A stretch of DNA of 64,000 bases from Microbacterium sp. Leaf288 (GCF_001422925.1 NZ_LMNI01000012.1:310345-374344), one strand, 5' to 3'; positions 41,606 through 51,424 are shown, counted from the first letter of the stretch. Translations and numbers: made by a program. The notes: generated by a model from the sequence alone, not told the origin.

Positions 41606-42537
41606 CGGGTCGGCTGATCGTCACCGGCGTCGACGGATTCGTCGGTCGCCATCTGGCGCGCGCGGCGGCGGAGGCCGGTGTCGAGATCTTCGGGATCTCC
41701 CGCGGTCGCACCGCGGATGCCGCACTGAGCGAACTTCTGGCGGGATACGTGTCCGCCGACCTGCGGGAACTCTGGCCGGCAGGGCTTCCGTCCGACGCCG
41801 CCGTCGTTCACCTTGCCGGGCTGGCCGCCGTCGGGCCCTCCTTTGATCGCCCCCAGGACTACATCACCGCCAACAGTGCGATGGTGACCAACATGTGCGA
41901 AGCACTCCTCGCCGCAGGCCACGACGGTCGCATCGTGGGCGTGAGCACAGGCGCCGTGTACGCGCAGACCGGCGACGAGCCGGCGCGCTGCGAAAGCGAC
42001 GCGGTGGCGTTCACCTCGCCATACGTGGTGAGCAAGGTGCTGGTCGAGAATCAGCTTTCCTATTACCGGCGGCGAGGACTCCAGACGGTCACAGCGAGGC
42101 CGTTCAACCATGTCGGGCCCGGTCAAGGCCCCGGTTTCATCGTCCCCGACCTGCTCGCCCAGCTCCGCAGGCTCAGGCCCGGAGAGCCACTTCGCGTCGG
42201 CAATCTGCGCACCCGGCGCGATTACACGGACGTGCGAGATGTCGCGCGCGCCTACCTCGAACTCGCCTTCGCCGCGACAGTCCCCCACGATCTCTACAAC
42301 GTGGCCACGGGCACCGCTCGCTCGGGCGAGGAGGTCCTCGCCGAGCTGTGCACGGCCTCCGGTCTCCCGATGCCGCAGATCGAGGTAGATCCGGCGCGCG
42401 TGCGCGCGACGGACCCGCTCGTCATCATCGGGAACGCGTCACGGCTGCGCACTGACACCAAGTGGGCACCGCAGATCCCGTTCGATCGCACGATCGCGGA
42501 TGCTGTCGAAAGCGCAGGCGAGGGAGTCCGCCCGTGA
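41602..42537 (+). CDS. rmd: NAD(P)-dependent reductase, GDP-6-deoxy-mannose type
   Basis: The protein has 311 residues and a short-chain dehydrogenase fold: VTGVDGFVGRHLARAA, AVVHLAGLAAVGPSF, VSTGAVYAQ and the Tyr-Lys pair in TSPYVVSKVLVENQ. Next to gmd it most likely reduces the 4-keto sugar to GDP-D-rhamnose, as Rmd does. GDP-6-deoxy-talose is also possible. GDP-fucose is less likely, because the epimerase-reductase GMER signature is not seen. It overlaps both neighbours. Confidence 0.82.
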   Translation: MTGRLIVTGVDGFVGRHLARAAAEAGVEIFGISRGRTADAALSELLAGYVSADLRELWPAGLPSDAAVVHLAGLAAVGPSFDRPQDYITANSAMVTNMCEALLAAGHDGRIVGVSTGAVYAQTGDEPARCESDAVAFTSPYVVSKVLVENQLSYYRRRGLQTVTARPFNHVGPGQGPGFIVPDLLAQLRRLRPGEPLRVGNLRTRRDYTDVRDVARAYLELAFAATVPHDLYNVATGTARSGEEVLAELCTASGLPMPQIEVDPARVRATDPLVIIGNASRLRTDTKWAPQIPFDRTIADAVESAGEGVRP

Positions 42538-44744
42538 CCGTCGACCTCACGGTCGTGATCACGACCCACGCCGAGGACCACCTGCTGCGCCCCACCATGC
42601 GCGCCATCCACGACGCGATCGAGGCTGTCGTCGACTCCGGCTACCAAGTCGAGCTGTTGATCGTCGCCGACAACCCCACGCCCGCCGTGCTCGCCGAGAC
42701 AGCTCGGTGGACGTACGAGTCGGAGTTCGAGTCCCGCGTGCTCACGGTCGCCCTCGGAGAGCCGGGCGCGTCCCGCAATGCCGGCGTACGCGCGGCGCGG
42801 GGGACGTACATCGCTCTGTGCGACGGCGACGACCTCTTCACGGCCGACATGCTGCTGGGAGCCGTGCGGATCCTCGACGAGCGAGGTCCAAGGGCCGTCG
42901 TGCACCCCGAGCACGTCGTGAGCTTCGGGGAACGCAGCGGGCTGTGGCCCATCCGAAGCACGGACGATCCGTCGCTGACCTACCACGACCTGCTCACGAG
43001 CAACCTCTGGCCGTCGTGCTCCGTCAGCCCACGCGAACTGCTCCTGGAGTTCCCCTACCCGGAGCTGCCCCCGGGCTCGGGGTACGGTCCCGAGGACTAC
43101 TTCTGGAACGTGGTCACGGCCTCCGCCGGAATCCCCCACGTGACCGTGCCCGGGTCGTTCCACTTCTACCGCACGCGCCGCGCGGGCGGCGTCAACAACG
43201 CCAACGCCAGCGCCCTGCTTCCTCCGTTCGATCTCGACACGCTGCGCGCCAACTTCCCCCGAGTCGACGCGCCGATCACCCCCGCGACGCTGGCTCAGCG
43301 CGCTGGCCGCGGGGTCGCACAGGCCTATCACGTGTTGAAGCCCATCGCGCGCCCGGTCCCCTTCACCGTCCGCCGTCGGGTGTACCGGATGCTGCGGTCG
43401 GCGATCGGCAGACCGATGTGGAGCACCACCGCGCTCGACGCGGCGACGACGGCCCGTATCCGGAGGGTCGCCGAGATCGAGCCCGCCCTGAGCTGGACGC
43501 TCTACCACCTCGAACGCGACCATGTGCACGTCTGGCGCCCCCTCTCCGACGCCTACGCCGAGATCCTGGAAGCTCTCTGGGACGATCTGCGCGGACGGTG
43601 CGGCCTCCTCATGCTCGCACCGTGGGTCGGCATCGGCGGCGCCGACCTCGTCGTGCAGAACTACGCGAAGGCGTTCGTCGCGCGCCCGGATCTGGCAGGT
43701 CAGACAGCACTGATCACCACCGCGGACGCAAGCCGAACCGACACGGATCTGATACCGCCCGGGATGCAGCATCACCAACTCCCCGAGTCCTACCGAAACC
43801 TGCCGCACGACCGGCAACGGCAGCTCATCGCACAGGCGATCGTCCTGCTGAAGCCGGCCACGATCATCTCCGTCAACTGCTTCGACTTCTCGCGAGCCCT
43901 GAACACGTACGCTCCGCAGCTGGGCACGGACCGCCGCGTCTATCTGACGTTCTTCGCTTTCGATCGCATCGGCCGCGGGAGCTACCCGACCAACCCCATC
44001 ACCGACGACGCAGGACGCGCCTTCACGAGCCGACTTGCCGGTGTCATCACCGACAACCACGCCACGGCCTCACTGGTGGCCGACACGATGGGCATCGACG
44101 ACACGGTGGTCAAGGTTCACCGTCAGCCGGCGATGCGATCGATCCCGGAGTTCGAGTCGATCGCCCAGGGATCCGCGTACGTCGACGAGCAGTTCTCGGC
44201 GGAGCGCCCGTTCGAAGTCGTCTGGCCCCACCGGATGGACCGCGAGAAGCGCGTCGACAGTCTGGTCGAGATCGCGGAAGAGGTCCGGCGTCGGGGTCTT
44301 CCGGTACGGATCAATGTCCACGGATCCGCAGTGCTGCACGCCGGCGACCCTGACCTTCGTCCGCAGCTTCGCAGACTCGGGGTCGTGGTGCACGGTCCGT
44401 ACAAGGGCGGCCTTCCCGCGCTGCCCGTCGACCGGTATCACTGCATGCTGCTGACATCCGAATCTGAGGGCCTGCCGCTGTCGATCGTGCAGGCGATGCA
44501 CCTCGGACTGCCGGTCGTCGCGAGCGCCGTGGGCGGCGTCGGCGACATCGTGAAAGATCGCGAGACGGGTCTGCTCACCACGGGGCCGGACGACATCACC
44601 GGCTTCGTCGACGCGATCGCGGCACTCGTGGAATCACGCGAGCTCCGCAGGACGCTCATCCGCGGCGGCTACGACTTCGCGCGCGCGAATCACAGCGTGG
44701 ACGCGTTCGAAGCGCTCGTCCGCGAGGAGTTCGGCACCGTCTGA
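42534..44744 (+). CDS. Fused GT2-GT4 glycosyltransferase (copy A, intact GT2 site)
   Basis: The protein has 736 residues and two catalytic folds. The N-terminal GT-A domain has VVITTHAED, GASRNAGVRAARG and a good metal motif CDGDD at residues 96-100. The C-terminal GT-B domain starts near residue 350 with LAPWVGIGGADLVVQNYAKA. It also has VVWPHRMDREKRVD and the Glu motif SEGLPLSIVQAMHLGLPVVAS. Related fusions are encoded at 49037 and 58956. A two-step transferase adding two sugars is the simple reading. GTG start, overlap with the reductase gene. Confidence 0.85.
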   Translation: MTVDLTVVITTHAEDHLLRPTMRAIHDAIEAVVDSGYQVELLIVADNPTPAVLAETARWTYESEFESRVLTVALGEPGASRNAGVRAARGTYIALCDGDDLFTADMLLGAVRILDERGPRAVVHPEHVVSFGERSGLWPIRSTDDPSLTYHDLLTSNLWPSCSVSPRELLLEFPYPELPPGSGYGPEDYFWNVVTASAGIPHVTVPGSFHFYRTRRAGGVNNANASALLPPFDLDTLRANFPRVDAPITPATLAQRAGRGVAQAYHVLKPIARPVPFTVRRRVYRMLRSAIGRPMWSTTALDAATTARIRRVAEIEPALSWTLYHLERDHVHVWRPLSDAYAEILEALWDDLRGRCGLLMLAPWVGIGGADLVVQNYAKAFVARPDLAGQTALITTADASRTDTDLIPPGMQHHQLPESYRNLPHDRQRQLIAQAIVLLKPATIISVNCFDFSRALNTYAPQLGTDRRVYLTFFAFDRIGRGSYPTNPITDDAGRAFTSRLAGVITDNHATASLVADTMGIDDTVVKVHRQPAMRSIPEFESIAQGSAYVDEQFSAERPFEVVWPHRMDREKRVDSLVEIAEEVRRRGLPVRINVHGSAVLHAGDPDLRPQLRRLGVVVHGPYKGGLPALPVDRYHCMLLTSESEGLPLSIVQAMHLGLPVVASAVGGVGDIVKDRETGLLTTGPDDITGFVDAIAALVESRELRRTLIRGGYDFARANHSVDAFEALVREEFGTV

Positions 44745-44763
44745 ATGTGGTGCGGTGTCTTGA

Positions 44764-45285
44764 TCACGGGTAACGGCCCACGCCGCCCGAGACAGTGATC
44801 ACACCACCCTGGAACTGCTGCGTGTAGTTGCCCGAAGCCGGATCCGCCGACGGCGCCCCCTTCGGGAACCCCCGGCCCACGCCGCCCGAGACAGTGATCA
44901 CACCACCCTGGAACTGCTGCGTGTAGTTGCCCGAAGCCGGATCCGCCGACGGCGCCCCCTTCGGGAACCCGAGCACACCCACATTCCGGCCCCAGTTCAG
45001 CCACGTGTCACGCACTGCGTTCGGAACCGCGAACGAACCCGCATCGCTCTTCACCATCCAGCCACCCTGGAACACCTGATAGCAGCCACCGCCACCCAGC
45101 GTGCACGACTGCGAACCCTGCGACGCACCCAGCCACGGACTCCTGATCACCGTGTCGAACCACGGATCCACCGTCGACGACACCCGGCCCACGCCGCCCG
45201 AGACAGTGATCACACCACCCTGGAACTGCTGCGTGTAGTTGCCCGAAGCCGGATCCGCCGACGGCGCCCCCTTCGGGAACCCGAG
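44764..45285 (-). pseudogene. Displaced 3' part of the LGFP-repeat gene
   Basis: In this frame the sequence continues proper LGFP-type repeats: VGVLGFPKGAPSADPAS, NYTQQFQGGVITVSGG and QVFQGGWMVKSDAGSF. It ends at a stop at 44764, but it is out of frame with the N-terminal part upstream. The break is near 45283-45286, at the edge of a 154-bp repeat step. Either the gene is broken, its tail recombines between frames, or the repeats were misassembled. Confidence 0.65.
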
Positions 45286-45380
45286 CCCACGGACTCCTGA
45301 TCACCGTGTCGAACCACGGATCCACCGTCGACGACACCCGGCCCACGCCGCCCGAGACAGTGATCACACCACCCTGGAAC
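44774..45380. repeat. Direct repeats in the 3' end of the LGFP gene
   Basis: A 98-bp block is present three times with no differences: 44774-44871, 44873-44970 (99-base step) and 45185-45282. Its first 42 bases occur a fourth time at 45339-45380. A separate 94-bp block at 45133-45226 recurs at 45287-45380, a step of 154 bases, which is not a multiple of three and shifts the frame. Confidence 0.85.
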
Positions 45381-46786
45381 GCCTGGATGAAGTCGGCGCC
45401 TCCGGGCACCGACGGATCTGCGATTGGCAGGGCCAGGGTTCCGCCTTGGCGACCCCAGTTCGACCAGGTCGTGAAGACGGAGTTAGGAACGACTCGGGCG
45501 CCGACCGACGCGTGCTGAACGATCCACGCGCCCTGGAATGCCTGAAGGCAGACGCCGTCACTGGTGCAGCCCGCGTCCGAAATCGGCAGGCCCATAGCAC
45601 CGTACTCACGACCCCAGTTGAACCAGACGGCGAGGAATGCCGAAGAGACGTACCTCACCCCGATCGAGGAGTTCTGCACGAGCCATCCGCCCTGGAACTC
45701 CTGTCGGCAGGAATTGCCCATGTCGCCGCAGGACACCTCGGACGTCGGGTACCCGACGACCCCGAACTCCCGCCCGTAGTTGCCCCACGAGGCGAGGTAA
45801 TCATTGCGGACGCCGTGCACTCCCCCGGCGCTGCGGAACACCATGCCGCCCTGGAACGCCTGCGAACAGCCCGTCGAGGCGCACGACGCCGGCCCCGTCG
45901 TGTATCCGAGCCACGAGCGGTTCGCGGCGAAGTAGTCCGCGAACTCCGCGCTGACGTCGTAGCCCTTGGTCGAACCGAACCAGGCGGTGAAGTAGTTGAA
46001 GAAGTTCCGGTTGCCGTAGCTCGAACACGCGTCCCCGGTGCCATAGCCGGCGGCGAGAGCCGCGCTGTTGGGCTGGTAGGGGGTGTAGTAGTACAGGTCG
46101 GCCGTCGCCTGGTTCTGGATGTACACAGGCGATGAGCCACAGGCGCTGTTCGGGTGGAACAGCACATTCCACGTGCGGCCCGGTGCATACCAAGTGAAGA
46201 AGTTCGACGTGCCCGGCGGGTTCGCATAGCGCTTCATCTGATGCGCCGCACCGTACACCTGGTTGAAGAAGCCGTAATACGCCTCGTTGCAGGCTGCCGT
46301 GTCCGGGCAGCCCTGACCCATGGCGGCCATGTACCGCCACTCGCTGGGCCAGGTGTGAGTGACGAGGCCCTGCTCCTTCTGCAGGGTCACGAGAAGCACC
46401 TTCTGGCTGATGCCGCAAGACTTGCCGACGGCCTCAATGACGTCTGCCGCCGACTGGTAAGCCCGGCCGGTGTAACCCCCGCACATCTGATCGGCGGGCT
46501 TGTTGGTCGTGTCGAGCCTCAGGTCCTTGAGGCACGTGTAGCCGGCCTGACACGACGACACCTTGGTCTCGAGGAAGTCCTGCACCTGGCGGGCGGTCAT
46601 CGCATCTCCGTTGAAGAAGATCGAATCGTCGATGATGCGCCCGGGATCGAAGGCGCCGGCGTCGGCGGCCTGGGCGGCGGGCGCGGGGGCCCCGAAAGTC
46701 GCCACTGCCTGGAGCACACTCACCACGATCACGAGCACCAGAGTCGCTGTGCCGCGTCGCAAACCTCGCCCGTGCGTTCCCACCAC
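45008..46786 (-). CDS. Secreted LGFP-repeat protein, frameshifted near the C-terminus
   Basis: An N-terminal signal peptide (hydrophobic LVLVIVVSVLQAVATFG, cleavage after AAQA near residue 40) is followed by a Cys-containing domain. That domain has GISQKVLLVTLQKEQGLV and YYGFFNQVYGAAHQM, which look like a lysozyme- or glucosaminidase-like fold with E138 as candidate acid. From about residue 300, LGFP-type repeats appear (REFGVVGYPTSE, REYGAMGLPISD, LALPIADPSV), each followed by QxFQGG. LGFP repeats are linked to cell-wall attachment. After RSPW near residue 500 the frame is wrong and the last 90 residues are nonsense ending at 45008. GTG start. Confidence 0.7.
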   Translation of the reverse strand: MVGTHGRGLRRGTATLVLVIVVSVLQAVATFGAPAPAAQAADAGAFDPGRIIDDSIFFNGDAMTARQVQDFLETKVSSCQAGYTCLKDLRLDTTNKPADQMCGGYTGRAYQSAADVIEAVGKSCGISQKVLLVTLQKEQGLVTHTWPSEWRYMAAMGQGCPDTAACNEAYYGFFNQVYGAAHQMKRYANPPGTSNFFTWYAPGRTWNVLFHPNSACGSSPVYIQNQATADLYYYTPYQPNSAALAAGYGTGDACSSYGNRNFFNYFTAWFGSTKGYDVSAEFADYFAANRSWLGYTTGPASCASTGCSQAFQGGMVFRSAGGVHGVRNDYLASWGNYGREFGVVGYPTSEVSCGDMGNSCRQEFQGGWLVQNSSIGVRYVSSAFLAVWFNWGREYGAMGLPISDAGCTSDGVCLQAFQGAWIVQHASVGARVVPNSVFTTWSNWGRQGGTLALPIADPSVPGGADFIQAFQGGVITVSGGVGRVSSTVDPWFDTVIRSPWARVPEGGAVGGSGFGQLHAAVPGWCDHCLGRRGPGVVDGGSVVRHGDQESVAGCVAGFAVVHAGWRWLLSGVPGWLDGEERCGFVRGSERSA

Positions 46787-46839
46787 ACCAGCGTGGCACA
46801 GCGTGAGCGGATCGCGCTGCAACCTGACGGATAGCGGTT

Positions 46840-47643
46840 TCAGGCGAGCCGGGTGCGCAGCTCTGCGATGGCAGAGCGCGTGGGCTTCCACTCCAGGGAC
46901 GACGTCAGCTGCGACGGATCGCCGACGCTGTACGAGACGATGGATTCGTCGAGCGCCTCGAACGCTCCCGGCCCGGCGGCATCGGCGAGCATCAGGTTGT
47001 CCGTCGCCTCGCCCGTCGCCACATTGACGACACCCGTGACATCGGGTGCCGCGCAGGCCGCGAGCAGGGCGTCGGCGACCTCGTCGACATGGACGTAGTC
47101 ACGCACATAGTTCGCCGACAACGCCAGCACGGGTCTGTGGCGTTCCAACAGCTTGTTGATGAGCGACTGATGGCAACCCTCGCCGAAGACGTTGAAGATC
47201 CGCATCGAGAGGGCGGCGATGCCGGCGCGCGCGGCCTCTGCGGCAATCGCCTGCTCGCTGCGGATCTTGACCCGTGCGTACGGCGAATCGCCACGGAGGC
47301 CGTCGGATTCCGTGAAGGGAACGGCGCCGGTGTCGCCGTACACGGCCCCGCTCGATGCGAAGACCATCCGCGCGACGCCGGACTCCGCAGCCCAGCGTGT
47401 GAGTGAACCGGCTACACCCGCAGCGGTATCGACGTCGCCGGCCTCCAGGCGAGGATTGACCAGGTTGATCACGGCGTCGGGCTTCAGCCGAGACAGCCTC
47501 GTCGTCACCGCGGCGGCGTCCGAGACATCCAGCTCGTGGCGGGTCGTCACGACGACCCGACACCCGGCCGCCGTCGCACGGCGCGCGAGGGCGGCGCCTA
47601 TGGGCCCTCCGCCGCCCAGCACGAGGACCTGCACCGCGTTCAC
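46840..47643 (-). CDS. NAD-dependent sugar-nucleotide reductase/epimerase
   Basis: This 267-residue short-chain dehydrogenase fold protein has VLGGGGPIGAALARR, FASSGAVYGDTG and the Tyr-Lys pair in SPYARVKIRSEQ. RDYVHVDEVADALLAA is typical of sugar epimerases and reductases. The GTG start overlaps the dehydratase stop by 4 bases, so it probably acts on that enzyme's 4-keto product, for example giving UDP-QuiNAc or UDP-FucNAc. That pairing is inference from order. It ends 53 bases before the LGFP gene. Confidence 0.8.
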   Translation of the reverse strand: MNAVQVLVLGGGGPIGAALARRATAAGCRVVVTTRHELDVSDAAAVTTRLSRLKPDAVINLVNPRLEAGDVDTAAGVAGSLTRWAAESGVARMVFASSGAVYGDTGAVPFTESDGLRGDSPYARVKIRSEQAIAAEAARAGIAALSMRIFNVFGEGCHQSLINKLLERHRPVLALSANYVRDYVHVDEVADALLAACAAPDVTGVVNVATGEATDNLMLADAAGPGAFEALDESIVSYSVGDPSQLTSSLEWKPTRSAIAELRTRLA

Positions 47644-49040
47644 TGCAGTGCCGCGAAGCCGAAGTCGCGCAGCGCCCCTCGCAGTTCCGAGTCCTCGATC
47701 GCGTACGAGCGCGTGCGCTCGAGCATCTCGCGCGCCCAGCCCAGCGTGTCGCCGGAGCGATGGTCGGACTCCTCCGTCAGCACGAAGATCTTCGGGTGGG
47801 TGGTCGCATCGACGGAGCTGGCACGGTATGACAGCTCCTCGAACATCTTCTCGCCCGGACGGAGGCCGATGATGTCGATGTCGAGCGTCGGGTCGACCGC
47901 AGCCACCAGGCTGCGCGCGAGGTCGTACACGCGGATCGGCTCGCCCATGTCGAGGACGAAGAGGTCACCCTGACGGCCGGTGGTCGCCGTCTGGATGACC
48001 AGCTGCGCCGCTTCGTCGATGGTCATGAAGTATCGCGTGATCTCAGGGTGTGTCACCGTCAGGTTTTGGCGACGCAGGAGTTGGCGGCGGAACGTCTGCA
48101 TGACGCTGCCCTCGCTCTCCAGGACGTTGCCGAAGCGCACGCCAGAGAAGCGAGTCGATTCCGCGACCGCGCCGACGTCGCTCAGGAGCAGCTCGCCGAC
48201 GCGCTTGGTCGCACCCATCACGTTGGTCGGCCGGACGGCCTTGTCGGTCGAGACGTACACGACACGGCCGACACCGGCGTCCGCTGCTCGCTCGAAGACG
48301 TTGAGCGTGCCGCCGACGTTGTTGTTGAACGCCTCGATGGGGTTGGATTCCATGAGGGGAACGTGCTTGTAGGCGGCGACATGGAAGACGAGGTCGGGCC
48401 GGGTGCGCTCCATGATCTGCGCGATCCGGGCCTGCGACTGCACGTCGGCGATCTCGAGTTCCAGTGCGTCGGCGTCCCGCAGCGACTGCCCCAGATGGAA
48501 CACCGACGGCTCGGAGCGGTCGACGCCCACCACGAGCGCGGGGTCCAGGCTGAGGAGCTGGTTGACCAGCCTCGATCCGATGGAACCTGCTGCGCCGGTC
48601 ACCAGGACCCGCTTGCCCGCGATCATCTCTCGAGCCAGCACCATGTCGTGCTTCACCGGCGCACGCCCGACGAAGTCCAGTACATCGACGTCGGTCAGGT
48701 CGGAGATGGAAACCCGATCGCGCGACACGATCCGGTACGTGCGCGGGACGACCGCCAGCTCGACGTCCGGCCGTGGAACTCTTCCGACGAACTCGCGGAC
48801 GATCTCGGCCGGTGCCGACGGAATCGCGAAGTAGACGATGTCGACGCCGCGCGCGCGACAGACCTCGGCGACGTCCGCGAGCCGCCCGAGCACCTCTGGC
48901 CCCGTCGAGCTGTCGTCGAGATAGCCGACGACGACTTCCCCTGCTGCAACCGCGTCCTCCGCGAGAGTGCGGCCTGCGGTGCCATGGCCTGCGATGAGGA
49001 CGCGCTTGCCCTCGAGCGAGTCGCTCCCGTGCCCAGTCAT
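47640..49040 (-). CDS. CapD/WbpM-type nucleotide-sugar 4,6-dehydratase, soluble form
   Basis: The protein has 466 residues. The N-terminal 130 form a Rossmann-like nucleotide-binding domain (RVLIAGHGTAGRTLAEDAV). The catalytic domain follows with VLVTGAAGSIGSRLVNQLL, HVAAYKHVPLMESNP and YVSTDKAVRPTNVMGATKR, where Met stands where other dehydratases have Tyr, as in WbpM and PglF. RFGNVLESEGSVMQTFRRQ and LRPGEKMFEEL are family marks. Unlike WbpM or PglF it lacks the four membrane helices. The likely reaction is UDP-GlcNAc 4,6-dehydration. Confidence 0.85.
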   Translation of the reverse strand: MTGHGSDSLEGKRVLIAGHGTAGRTLAEDAVAAGEVVVGYLDDSSTGPEVLGRLADVAEVCRARGVDIVYFAIPSAPAEIVREFVGRVPRPDVELAVVPRTYRIVSRDRVSISDLTDVDVLDFVGRAPVKHDMVLAREMIAGKRVLVTGAAGSIGSRLVNQLLSLDPALVVGVDRSEPSVFHLGQSLRDADALELEIADVQSQARIAQIMERTRPDLVFHVAAYKHVPLMESNPIEAFNNNVGGTLNVFERAADAGVGRVVYVSTDKAVRPTNVMGATKRVGELLLSDVGAVAESTRFSGVRFGNVLESEGSVMQTFRRQLLRRQNLTVTHPEITRYFMTIDEAAQLVIQTATTGRQGDLFVLDMGEPIRVYDLARSLVAAVDPTLDIDIIGLRPGEKMFEELSYRASSVDATTHPKIFVLTEESDHRSGDTLGWAREMLERTRSYAIEDSELRGALRDFGFAALQ

Positions 49041-51226
49041 CCGTCAAGTCTATCGAGCGCGGTTGCTGCCCCTTTCCGTTGGGAGCTGAACTCCTCGGCC
49101 ACCTCCGCCCGGAATGCCTCCCAGGAGTGACGCGATCGCGCGGCGTGACGGCCGGCTTCGATCAGGGCGCGGCGCGTCCTCACGCTTCGCAGCGACTCGA
49201 TCGCGTCCGCAAACCCCTCGATGTCCTCCGGCCCGGAGATGAGGAACCCGGTCCGGCCGTCCTCGATGAGATCAGGAACGCCGCCCACAGATGTCGCGAT
49301 GACCGGCAATCCCCGGACAAGGGATTCCACCACGACGAGAGGCATCCCCTCGCTGCCGGAAGTCAGCAACAGCCCATGGTATCGAGACGTGTCGATGGCC
49401 GTGAGGCCGCCGCGGTACGGTCCCCGGTAGTGGATCCCCGCGCGTTCGAGGGCGGCGATCGTTTCCTGGGCGTCCGACATCACAGCTTCGCCCCACACGT
49501 CGATCTGGGCCCCCACGCCCCGCGCGCGAAGCTCGCGGGCGATCCGAGGGAGCACATCCGGCCGCTTGTCGGGGTCCAGCCTGTGAGGCCAGATCAGCCG
49601 GATGTCTTCCGAGGCGAGCTCTTGCGAATACGCGGCAGAGGTCGTGTCGAGCGCGGGTACAACGTCGCCGCCCACCGGGAGCGAAAGAACCTTGATCGCA
49701 GGAGCATCGAGGCCGAGCGTGTCTGCGGCGAGCCGCGCTGTCACGGTGTTGTCGGTCAGGACTCTCCGCAGCCCGTCCAGACTCGTACGCAATCCCTGGT
49801 CCGCGATCGGACTGGACGGCAGTCCGTCTCCGCGCGTGTCGAAGCCGAACAGCGTCAGCCTGATGTCGGCGGAACCCAGGATGTGCGGCCCGAAGAGATG
49901 CATGGCGTCGGTGAGGTGGTGGCAGTTGACGGACAGAACGGTGGTCGGCTGGACCAGGACCATCAACTGTGCGATGAGGCGCTGCCTCCAGTCCGGCGCC
50001 AGATCCTCGAATGCGCGCGGCATCTGGATCAGGCGCACCCCGGCTGGGACGCGTTCGTGGTGGGTCTTGGCGGGGTCCGCGGTGGTGAGAAGCGCCGTGC
50101 GACCATGGAACTCCGGCAACTCGCTGATGGCGCGGGCGTAGGCCGCGGCAGCGGCATCGCCACCGCCGGTGCCCAGCCAGGGAACTGCGACGATGGCCGA
50201 CACTCCCGTCAAGGATGTGACAACGTCGCTGAGGATCGCACCGTACCCGTCGTCAGCCGCCTCCCATACGGGCAGATGGGGCCTGCTCTCGAGGGTCCAC
50301 GACACTGCGGGGTCGATCCAGGCGAGTTCTCGCAGCACCGGATCCAGTCCAGAACCGGTTGCGCTGTCGTTGCTGGCGTGGGACAGCCGCCGCTCGACCG
50401 AGTCACGCGCACGTCTGAGCGTTCGCGCCGCGCGCCTGATCACTCGCTCCGGCATGCTCGGGTGATGTCGCGGGGGCTCTTCTTCCGGCCGAGCGTGTGG
50501 CAGTGCCGCGCCCAGCGCTTCGACATCGACCGGTGGGAGCACCAGGACCGGGTCGGCACGCCCGTTCGCGAGAAACGGGACTCGGCGCAGCTGGACGACC
50601 GAATCGACGGCACCGTGAACGAATCCGCGTGCGACGGTGTCGATGTTCCAGGTCCATGCGGTGGGGCCGAGACCACGCTCGGTCGAGAGTTCGCGATAGT
50701 TCACCTGCTGAAATACGGTGCGACGCGCGACGGCGACGAGCGGCCAGGGGTCGTGGCACAGGATGTCTCCCGCGGAGACCGCTCGCGTGCGCATGTCCGT
50801 CGGACGCCACTCGTCATTGAATCGTCCGAATCGAAGCACCGCCGCAGGGTGCAGGATCACGTTCTCGGTGGTGGACTGCAGTTCTTCGACCATGTCGACG
50901 AGCGACGTGGAGGGGACGAGATCGGCTCCGTCCGCGACGACGACGATATCGTGGCGCGCCAGTTCGACTCCGCGGTTGAGCGCCTCACCGATCGTCTTCC
51001 CGTGCGCCACCACGAGCTCGACGCCGGCGTCGGTGAGTCGAGTGGCCTCCTCGAGTGTGCGGGCGACATCGCCGAACACCGAGACAACGATGTGAGCCCG
51101 GCCGCCCATCCTCTCGAATGCAGCGACCGCCGCCAGCCATGCGGTCAGACAAGGACGCAGCGAGCGCCCCTCCTCGCTGGCGCACACCACGATCGAAACC
51201 GTTGGAGGGGAGCTTGCTGGCTCCAT
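49037..51226 (-). CDS. Fused GT2-GT4 glycosyltransferase (copy B, eroded GT2 site)
   Basis: The protein has 729 residues. The N-terminal GT-A-like domain keeps SIVVCASEEGRSL and the helix GEALNRGVELARHD, but its metal motif reads VADGADLV, with Ala replacing the central Asp. The C-terminal GT-B half is good: VAVPWLGTGGGDAAAAAYARA, LIWPHRLDPDKRPD and SEGMPLVVVESLVRGLPVIAT. ATG at 51226 follows GGAGAGGA by 8 bases and is preferred over a TTG 21 bases earlier. It overlaps the dehydratase gene by ATGA. Probably only the GT4 half is active. Confidence 0.82.
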   Translation of the reverse strand: MEPASSPPTVSIVVCASEEGRSLRPCLTAWLAAVAAFERMGGRAHIVVSVFGDVARTLEEATRLTDAGVELVVAHGKTIGEALNRGVELARHDIVVVADGADLVPSTSLVDMVEELQSTTENVILHPAAVLRFGRFNDEWRPTDMRTRAVSAGDILCHDPWPLVAVARRTVFQQVNYRELSTERGLGPTAWTWNIDTVARGFVHGAVDSVVQLRRVPFLANGRADPVLVLPPVDVEALGAALPHARPEEEPPRHHPSMPERVIRRAARTLRRARDSVERRLSHASNDSATGSGLDPVLRELAWIDPAVSWTLESRPHLPVWEAADDGYGAILSDVVTSLTGVSAIVAVPWLGTGGGDAAAAAYARAISELPEFHGRTALLTTADPAKTHHERVPAGVRLIQMPRAFEDLAPDWRQRLIAQLMVLVQPTTVLSVNCHHLTDAMHLFGPHILGSADIRLTLFGFDTRGDGLPSSPIADQGLRTSLDGLRRVLTDNTVTARLAADTLGLDAPAIKVLSLPVGGDVVPALDTTSAAYSQELASEDIRLIWPHRLDPDKRPDVLPRIARELRARGVGAQIDVWGEAVMSDAQETIAALERAGIHYRGPYRGGLTAIDTSRYHGLLLTSGSEGMPLVVVESLVRGLPVIATSVGGVPDLIEDGRTGFLISGPEDIEGFADAIESLRSVRTRRALIEAGRHAARSRHSWEAFRAEVAEEFSSQRKGAATALDRLDG

Positions 51227-51424
51227 TCGGCACGTCCTCTCCGACAATTGCCAGGTTGAGCAGTTGAGACGAGGATACGCACCCCGCGGTATGCCCGATC
51301 ACAGGGGACCGGCGCGGGCAAACCGAGACATCGGGAGTTGGTGCCGGCAGCTGCGAGCAATCCGAGCGCTCCCCCGCGACTACTCTTGATCGGGGCAATT
51401 TGCACGCGCACTGATGGGAGCGAC

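Noticed and set aside
44774..45380. Repeat array that might look like CRISPR
   Set aside because: Units are about 98 bp, coding for LGFP-type residues, with no short regular spacers or palindromic repeats.
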